From assembly GCA_032209605.1 (NCBI GenBank), contig JASFXZ010000014.1, positions 7,150,912 through 7,214,911 on the forward strand: a stretch of DNA of 64,000 nt, given 5' to 3'. The DNA is from Mactromeris polynyma (Eukaryota; Mollusca; Bivalvia; Venerida; Mactridae). Below are positions 55,483 through 64,000 of the stretch, piece after piece (the stretch's first letter is position 1; each line of letters starts with the position of its first letter). The notes beneath the pieces were generated by a model that was not told where the DNA came from, made no database searches, and saw only the letters and a program-made list of their open reading frames with translations. The position numbers were made by a program, and so were the translations under genes.

Positions 55483-56620
55483 AATCAAACCTATGTATTT
55501 TAATTTCTTCTACTGTCTATCATAATTATTAAAGGATTATCAAAGATGGCTGGGACATCAAAGGTCTCTTACACCTACTTGATATACTTTGATGTTTACT
55601 TAACATTCACTTGACAGACTGAATACTGTATGGACAAATTACACAAATATGTACCAACCATATGATTCCTAATTCTTATCAGACCAGACTTAACTAATTA
55701 GTATGGTTCCATGATATAGATAATGAACTACAGACTATCACTCTTATTAATAAAGACTCTAAAATTCTATATTACTAAAACTACTTATTATCTAATTTCA
55801 TTAAAATAATAACATAATACTCATATTCATTTTCATCACTCTGTCTTAGTATACGGAAATTGCCGAGGAGTTACCAATGAAATTGTGGTTCTGAGGGATC
55901 CAATGAGATCACGGCTTTCAAATCGTGTTAGGTAGGACATCAATAGCCATTCACCAAGGAGATTCCTTCTTTTTTGTTACAGTGCATTTCATTGGTCGAG
56001 AAATGCTAATGAATATTCATGCATTACGAAGTTTCGCTAGTCAGTTTGCCCAGGGTATCATTAAGTTAAGAATAGCCTGAGTACCGAGGATTGCAGGATC
56101 ATCTGACATATCAGACAACAAACAAGTCCTAGCCTTTATAAGTTCCCTGACCAAAGTCAACCATGTCAACAAGCTACAAATTGCTATCAAAACAAGCAAA
56201 TGCCAAACTTTCCTTTGGTCTGACAATAATTGTCTCTGACCATAATGTCTGCCAATCTCAGAAGCCTTTTCTGTAAGCTTGAGGTCAAATCAAGAGAAGT
56301 ATGCAATATTACTGCGGATTTACAAATTGTACATATTTTGGTCGGAACACTTGTGTAATGGACCTAAAGGTAAATGAAGAATAAGGATCATATGTTATTA
56401 TCATAACAATTATAGGTGCCAAATTGTACAATCTGTGGAATTTTCCAGCCAACTCCCAACAACTATGAACATTTCTGCTGACCTCAAATAAGTGGCTAAT
56501 TAGGCCTAAAAATGTGTGTTTCCTGTACCCCAACCAATTCAAGTACTGTAATTAGCCCCAAAAATTGGCAGCAATCACTGAAAGTCAGATATAATGTATA
56601 AAAATATTAAATAAATTGAA
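55483..56620. other. No recognised feature
   Basis: AT-rich non-coding sequence. Confidence 0.5.
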
Positions 56621-57087
56621 AACAAGAAATTTCTTGAAAAATAGATGGTCGGCGCAATACGAAGGTAAAGATTTGTTGTGCAGCATAAAAAAATGCCGAG
56701 ATGTTACAACTGCTGGTCACTACGGTTACAAAATGGATTTCGGTAAAGCACCGTAATTCAGTGGATTTCGGTAAGGTAACGTAGCCTTTATCAAAAGGTT
56801 AACCAATCCTCGTCATGGTTACTTAAGTTGTTTGGTTGAAGAGAAGTTGGTTTAGAAGTTAACATAAGATTTGATTGGTTTACACAACATGGTTTATCTA
56901 TTATTGCACATGTTGACCCAGTGTTCGACCCCATGTGACCCAATTTCAAGTGCATGAAAACAAACATTCTGACCAAGTTTCATGAAGATTGGTTAAAAAA
57001 TGTGGCCTCTATCATATTCACAGGTAAATGTTGACGACAGACGATGAACAATTGTTTATCACACTTCATGATCAGGTGAGCTAAAAA
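56621..57087. repeat. Dispersed repeat, family J copy 3 joined to family I copy
   Basis: Bases 56621-56894 repeat the family J order (AACAAGAAAT, ATGCCGAGATGTTACAA, GATTTCGGTAA, ATCAAAAGGTTAAC). From about 56905 the sequence is of family I type (GTGACCCAATTTCAA, CTGACCAAGTTTCATGAAGA) and ends GACGACAGACG...CAGGTGAGCTAAAAA. The join may mean that J and I are parts of one longer element. Confidence 0.7.
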
Positions 57088-57639
57088 TAATACAAGTTTC
57101 TGTATACATAAAACATGAATACATTGGAAACATCAAGATAAGACATTTTACAGCCTCCAATTCAACTTCAATTAACCAAACACTCTCCAAAACTCATTGG
57201 TAGAATTTAGTCCATTCACCATTATTACTGAACACTCAATACAAACGAAGATCATGAAAGTTAATAACAAATCATATACATACCAAAATATTACATGTAG
57301 CAAGTATCCTTTCACATTACTAATAACCACTTAACCAGTCCAGCTTACCTATAATATCTGATATCTATACATCATATAATCAGACCAGTAAGACTATGGC
57401 CAATGTTCCAGACAACCAATCAAATGTGACTTGTAGTCAAATAACATGAGGAATAATGCATTGCAATCAATTTGCTCACACACTGTCAGTCATTGCTACC
57501 ATCCTATGGTCAATGATAGTACAGTAATGTTTGGGTGTTGATGTTATATCACCTCATAGTCAATCAATAACCATCAGTAAGTCATCAAGTACAATTACAA
57601 GTTCATAATGTTGGATTGTAAGAAAGTGTATTATAATAC
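57088..57639. other. No recognised feature
   Basis: Non-coding AT-rich sequence leading into the large array cluster. Confidence 0.5.
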
Positions 57640-59251
57640 AGTGGTGTTACCCACGCAGTGTAACATTTGTGTGTGGTGTTACCCAGTGTAACATTTCTGT
57701 GTGGTGTTACCCAGTGTGACATTTCTCTGCGGTGTTACCCAGTGTGACATTTCTCTGTGGTGTTATCCATTGTAACATTTGTGTGTGGTGTTACCCAGTG
57801 TAACATTTGTGTGTGGTGTTATCCATTGTAACATTTCTGTGTGGTGTTACCCAGTGTAACATTTCTGTGTGGTGTTACCCAGTGTAACATTTGTTTGTGG
57901 TGTTACCCAGTGTAACATTTCTCTGCGGTGTTACCCAGTGTAACATTTGTGTGGGGTGTTACCCAGTGTAACATTTCTGTGTGGTGTTACCCAGTGTAAC
58001 ATTTCTGTGAGGTGTTACCCAGTGTAACATTTATGTGTGGTGTTACCCAGTGTAACATTTCTGTGGGGTGTTATCCAGTGTAACATTTCTGTGTGGTGTT
58101 ACCCAGTGTAACATTTCTGTGTGGTGTTACCCAGTGTAACATTTGTGTGGGGTGTTACCCAGTGTAACATTTCTGTGGGGTGTTATCCAGTGTAACATTT
58201 GTGTGGGGTGTTACCCAGTGTAACATTTCTGTGTGGTGTTACCCAGTGTAACATTTCTGTGTGGTGTTACCCAGTCTAACATTTCTGTGTGGTGTTACCC
58301 AGTGTAACATTTCTGTGTGGTGTTACCCAGTGTAACATTTCTCTGTGGTGTAACCCAGTATAACATTTCTCTGTGGTGTTACCCAGTGTAACATTTCTCT
58401 GTGGTGTTACCCAGTGTAACATTTGTGTGTGGTGTTACCCAGTGTAACATTTCTCTGTGGTGTTACCCAGTGTAACATTTCTGTGTGGTGTTACCCAGTC
58501 TAACATTTCTGTGGGGTGTTACCCAGTGTAACATTTGTGTGTGGTGTTACCCAGTGTAACATTTCTCTGTGGTGTAACCCAGTATAACATTTCTCTGTGG
58601 TGTTACCCAGTGTAACATTTGTGTGTGGTGTTACCCAGTCTAACATTTCTCTGTGGTGTAACCCAGTATAACATTTCTCTGTGGTGTTACCCAGTGTAAC
58701 ATTTCTGTGTGGTGTTACCCAGTGTAACATTTGTGTGTGGTGTTACCCAGTGTAACATTTCTCTGTGGTGTTATCCATTGTAACATTTGTGTGGGGTGTT
58801 ACCCATTGTAACATTTGTGTGTGGTGTTACCCAGTGTAACATTTCTCTGTGGTGTTACACAGTGTGACATTTCTCTGTGGTGTAACCCAGTGTAACATTT
58901 CTCTGTGGTGTAACCCAGTGTAACATTTCTCTGTGGTGTAACCCAGTGTAACATTTCTCTGTGGTGTTACCCAGTGTAACATTTCTCTGTGGTGTAACCC
59001 AGTGTAACATTTCTCTGTGGTGTAACCCAGTGTAACATTTCTCTGTGGTGTAACCCAGTGTAACATTTCTCTGTGGTGTAACCCAGTGTAACATTTCTCT
59101 GTGGTGTAACCCAGTGTAACATTTCTCTGTGGTGTAACCCAGTGTAACATTTCTCTGTGGTGTAACCCAGTGTAACATTTCTCTGTGGTGTAACCCAGTG
59201 TAACATTTCTGTGTGGTGTTACCCAGTGTAACATTTCTGTGTGGTGTTATT
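57640..59251. repeat. 28-bp minisatellite, about 57 units
   Basis: The unit is GTGTTACCCAGTGTAACATT followed by TCTGTGTG. GTTACCCAGTGTAAC is itself an imperfect inverted repeat. A homogeneous sub-block (58870-59210) has TGTAACCC and TCTCTGTG in every unit. Minus-strand frames run open because three units make 28 codons. Confidence 0.95.
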
Positions 59252-59261
59252 CAGCTTAACA

Positions 59262-61093
59262 CAATGATACATATTTATATGGTTCCCCTATACAATGATA
59301 CATATTTACATGGTTCCCCCTATACAATGATACATGTATGCATGGTTCCCCTATACAATGATACATGTATACATGGTTCCCCTATACAATGATACATGTA
59401 TACATGGTTCCCCTATACAATGATACATGTATACATGGTTCCCCTATACAATGATACATGTATACATGGTTCCCCTATACAATGATACATGTATGCATGG
59501 TTCCCCTATACAATGATACATGTATGCATGGTTCCCCTATACAATGATACATGTATACATGGTTCCCCTATACAATGATACATGTATACATGGTTCCCCT
59601 ATACAATGATACATGTATACATGGTTACACCGTACACAATGATACATGTATACATGGTTCCCCTATACAATGATACATGTATACATGGTTCCCCTATACA
59701 ATGATACATGTATACATGGTTCCCCTATACAATGATACATGTATACATGGTTCCCCTATACAATGATACATGTATGCATGGTTCCCCTATACAATGATAC
59801 ATGTATGCATGGTTACCCTATACAATGATACATGTATACATGGTTCCCCTATACAATGATACATGTATGCATGGTTCCCCTATACAATGATACATGTATA
59901 CATGGTTCCCCTATACAATGATACATGTATACATGGTTCCCCTATACAATGATACATGTATACATGGTTCCCCTATACAATGATACATGTATACATGGTT
60001 CCCCTATACAATGATACATGTATGCATGGTTCCCCTATACAATGATACATGTATACATGGTTACACCGTACACAATGATACATATTTACATGGTTCCCCT
60101 ATACAATGATACATGTATACATGGTTCCCCTATACAATGATACATGTATACATGGTTCCCCTATACAATGATACATGTATACATGGTTCCCCTATACAAT
60201 GATACATGTATACATGGTTCCCCTATACAATGATACATGTATGCATGGTTCCCCTATACAATGATACATGTATACATGGTTCCCCTATACAATGATACAT
60301 GTATACATGGTTCCCCTATACAATGATACATATTTACATGGTTCCCCTATACAATGATACATGTATACATGGTTCCCCTATACAATGATACATGTATACA
60401 TGGTTCCCCTATACAATGATACATGTATACATGGTTCCCCTATACAATGATACATATTTACATGGTTCCCCTATACAATGATACATATTTACATGGTTCC
60501 CCTATACAATGATACATGTATACATGGTTCCCCTATACAATGATACATGTATACATGGTTCCCCTATACAATGATACATGTATACATGGTTACACCGTAC
60601 ACAATGATACATATTTACATGGTTCCCCTATACAATGATACATATTTACATGGTTCCCCTATACAATGATACATGTATACATGGTTACACCGTACACAAT
60701 GATACATATTTACATGGTTCCCCTATACAATGATACATGTATACATGGTTACACCGTACACAATGATACATATTTACATGGTTCCCCCCTATACAATGAT
60801 ACATGTATACATGGTTACACCGTACACAATGATACATATTTACATGGTTCTCCCCTATACAATGATACATATTTACATGGTTCTCCCCTATACAATGATA
60901 CATGTATACATGGTTACACCGTACACAATGATACATATTTACATGGTTCCCCCCTATACAATGATACATGTATACATGGTTACACCGTACACAATGATAC
61001 ATATTTACATGGTTCTCCCCTATACAATGATACATATTTACATGGTTCTCCCCTATACAATGATACATGTATACATGGTTACACCGTACACAA
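59262..61093. repeat. 31-bp minisatellite, about 59 units, with two-unit superstructure
   Basis: The unit is ACAATGATACATGTATACAT followed by GGTTCCCCTAT. It holds the self-complementary ATGTATACAT. From about 60580 the array alternates with a second type (ACATATTTACATGG, and ACACCGTACACAATG), giving a two- to three-unit higher-order repeat. Confidence 0.95.
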
Positions 61094-61488
61094 TCATACA
61101 AGTACACCTGTACTTTACATTTTATTATTCTTAAACTTGGTGTTGATGTGAGACTTGGGATCAACTTCCTATAGAAAGGACTTTTGAAGATTTTATTGTT
61201 ATCTAGAGACCTGAATGATGAAAAATATCTTATAAGTGGAACCATAGATCGACATTCAAAAATAGAAATCATTAGAAGCAAAGATATTTTCCCATTAATC
61301 GCTGAAGCCAATCCTGGGAACATTAACAAGAGAGCAAAGATAGATTTTATATCCATTTCTACTTATGCAGAAATAAATAGCCTAAAATCCAGACATTAAC
61401 CATGTTCCACTACTGTAGACAAAATACCTCCCTCAGCACAAAGACTTAGTCAACCTAATGCAGCTACCGTAGACTAGAAATGAACAAA
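61094..61488. other. Unique spacer, unassigned short frames
   Basis: Non-repetitive sequence between two arrays. Open frames exist on both strands (for example 61184-61399 plus), but I recognise no family and the codon pattern is unremarkable. Confidence 0.4.
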
Positions 61489-62622
61489 ATGGTAACATCA
61501 TCTATCACTCAGGTAACATCATCTATCACTCAGGTAACATCATCTATCACTCTGCTAGCATCATCTATCACTCTGCTAGCATCATCTATCACTCAGTTAG
61601 CATCATCTATCACTCAGGTAACATCATCTATCACTCAGGTAACATCATCTATCACTCAGCTAGCATCATCTATCACTCAGCTAGCATCATCTATCACTCA
61701 GCTAACATCATCTATCACTCAGCTAACATCATATATCACTCAGCTAACATCATCTATCACTCAGCTAGCATCATCTATCACTCAGCTAACATCATATATC
61801 ACTCAGCTAACATCATCTATCACTCAGCTAACATCATATATCACTCAGCTAACATCATCTATCACTCAGCTAACATCATCTATCACTCAGCTAACATCAT
61901 CTATCACTCAGCTAACATCATCTATCACTCAGTTAACATCATCTATCACTCAGTTAACATCATCTATCACTCAGCTAACATCATCTATCACTCAGCTAAC
62001 ATCATCTATCACTCAACTAACATCATCTATCACTCAGCTAACATCATCTATCACTCAGCTAACATCATCTATCACTCAGCTAACATCATCTATCACTCAG
62101 CTAACATCATCTATCACTCAGCTAACACCATCTATCACTCAGCTAACATCATCTATCACTCAGCTAACATCATCTATCACTCAGCTAACATCATCTATCA
62201 CTCAGCTAACATCATCTATCACTCAGTTAACATCATCTATCACTCAGTTAACATCATCTATCACTCAGCTAACATCATCTATCACTCAGCTAACATCATC
62301 TATCACTCAACTAACATCATCTATCACTCAGCTAACATCATCTATCACTCAGCTAACATCATCTATCACTCAGCTAACATCATCTATCACTCAGCTAACA
62401 TCATCTATCACTCAGCTAACATCATCTATCACTCAGCTAACATCATCTATCACTCAGCTAACATCATCTATCACTCAGCTAACATTATCTATCACTCAGC
62501 TAACATCATCTATCACTCAGCTAACATCATCTATCACTCAGCTAACATCATCTATCACTCAGCTAACATCATCTATCACTCAGCTAACATTATCTATCAC
62601 TCAGCTAACATCATCTATCACT
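61489..62622. repeat. 21-bp minisatellite, about 54 units
   Basis: The unit is CATCATCTATCACTCAGCTAA. It is very uniform from 61860 onward, and the left end has more variants (GCTAG, GGTAA). Being seven codons without a stop, it gives an artefactual 384-codon plus-strand frame of TSSITQL repeats. Confidence 0.95.
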
Positions 62623-64000
62623 AACCTTTCATGATTTAAAACAACACACCTTTAACAACAACAACACCAAATCACTAACCTTTCATGATTTAAAACAACA
62701 CACCTTTAAAAACAACAACACCAAATCACTTACCTTTCATGATTTAAAACAACACACCTTTAACAACAACAACACCAAATCACTAACCTTTCATGATTTA
62801 AAACAACACACCTTTAACAACAGCACACACATCTCTAACCTTTCATGATTTAAAACAACAAACCTTTAACAACAGCACACACATCTCTAACCTTTCATGA
62901 TTTAAAACAACACACCTTTAACAACAGCACACAAATCTCTAACCTTTCATGATTTAAAACAACACACCTTTAACAACAGCAACAAATCACTAACCTTTCA
63001 TTATTTAAAACAACACACCTTTAACAACAACAACAACAAATCACTAACCTTTCATGATTTAAAACAACACACCTTTAACAACAGCACACACATCTCTAAC
63101 CTTTCATGATTTAAAACAACACACCTTTAACAACAGCACACAAATCTCTAACCTTTCATGATTTAAAACAACATACCTTTAACAACAGCAACAAATCACT
63201 AACCTTTCATGATTTAAAACAACACACCTTTAACAACAGCAACAAATCACTTACCTTTCATGATTTAAAACAACACACCTTTAACAACAACAAATCACTA
63301 ACCTTTCATGATTTAAAACAACATACCTTTAACAACAACAACAAATCACTAACCTTTCATGATTTAAAACAACACACCTTTAACAACAACAACAAATCAC
63401 TAACCTTTCATGATTTAAAACAACACACCTTTAACAACAACAACACCAAATCACTAACCTTTCATGATTTAAAACAACACACCTTTAACAACAACAACAA
63501 CAAATCACTAACCTTTCATAATTTAAAACAACACACCTTTAACAACAACAGCAACAAATCACTAACCTTTCATGATTTAAAACAACACACCTTTAACAAC
63601 AACAACAAATCACTAACCTTTCATGATTTAAAACAACACACCTTTAACAACAACAAATCACTAACCTTTCATGATTTAAAACAACACACCTTTAACAACA
63701 ACAACAACAAATCACTAACCTTTCATGATTTAAAACAACACACCTTTAACAACAACAGCAACAAATCACTAACCTTTCATGATTTAAAACAACACACCTT
63801 TAACAACAGCACACAACTCACTAACCTTTCATGATTTAAAACAACACACCTTTAACATCAACAAATCACTAACCTTTCATGATTTAAAACAACACACCTT
63901 TAACAACAACAACACCAAATCACTAACCTTTCATGATTTAAAACAACACACCTTTAACAACAACAACAACAAATCACTAACCTTTCATGATTTAAAACAA
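62623..64000. repeat. About 54-bp minisatellite, at least 25 units, cut by the window end
   Basis: The unit is CTAACCTTTCATGATTTAAA followed by ACAACACACCTTTAACAACA and a variable CAA-rich part that changes the length from about 48 to 57. It joins the 21-bp array directly at a shared ATCACT. The right end is outside the window. Confidence 0.94.

Noticed and set aside
58500..59234. Minus-strand frames rich in LHWVTPQRNVT
   Set aside because: Product of the 28-bp array. All frames carry the same residues in rotation.
60685..61356. Minus-strand 223-codon frame with a hydrophobic start
   Set aside because: Two thirds is the 31-bp array, and the unique part shows no recognisable domain. I could not support a gene.
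61480..62634. Plus-strand 384-codon frame of TSSITQL repeats
   Set aside because: A 21-bp unit without a stop always gives this; there is no unique coding part.

Overview
The window is animal nuclear DNA, AT-rich and intron-rich. It holds one clearly recognisable protein-coding gene, on the minus strand: a solute carrier organic anion transporter (OATP/SLCO family, closest by eye to SLCO4A1). I could assemble it by hand into 11 coding exons between 52569 (start) and 10551 (stop). The exons join in frame with GT/AG at every junction and give an 805-residue protein with 12 predicted membrane spans, the OATP signature around residues 308-323 and the ten-cysteine Kazal-like extracellular loop. 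The repeats resemble those I associate with molluscs, so a bivalve or other lophotrochozoan is my best guess. That is inference, not something the gene proves.

Layout by coordinate. 1-10550 lies downstream of the gene and is non-coding. It is a graveyard of small inverted-repeat elements (MITE-like), a tRNA-derived SINE-like block and dispersed repeats. 10551-52569 is the transporter gene, read right to left; its ten introns hold most of the sequence and almost every one carries its own minisatellite. 52570-52687 is probably 5' UTR behind a 3' splice site, with two short upstream reading frames. 52688-64000 is upstream non-coding DNA dominated by seven further tandem arrays, the last of which runs off the end of the window.

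Tandem repeats are the outstanding property. I count about 19 unrelated arrays with periods of 21, 23, 24, 25, 28, 31, 32 (three different ones), 33, 41, 43, 45, 49, 50, about 54, 69, 72 and 145 bp. Together they fill roughly 40% of the window. The largest are the 41-bp array (26914-31952, about 123 units) and the 45-bp array (34041-38484, about 99 units). Several show higher-order duplication. Long open reading frames inside them are by-products of periods divisible by three and are not called as genes.

The observation I would follow first is in intron 10. The 43-bp array there is a tandem amplification of the exon 10/intron 10 boundary, so the real 5' splice site is followed by about 17 near-copies, nearly all with consensus GTGAGT. 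Other points of interest are a second array that begins inside the donor of exon 5, an array in intron 3 in which a nuclear-receptor-type direct repeat is kept in all eight well-preserved units, several inverted-repeat element families present in two or three copies, and a C-terminal PDZ-ligand-like end on the transporter.
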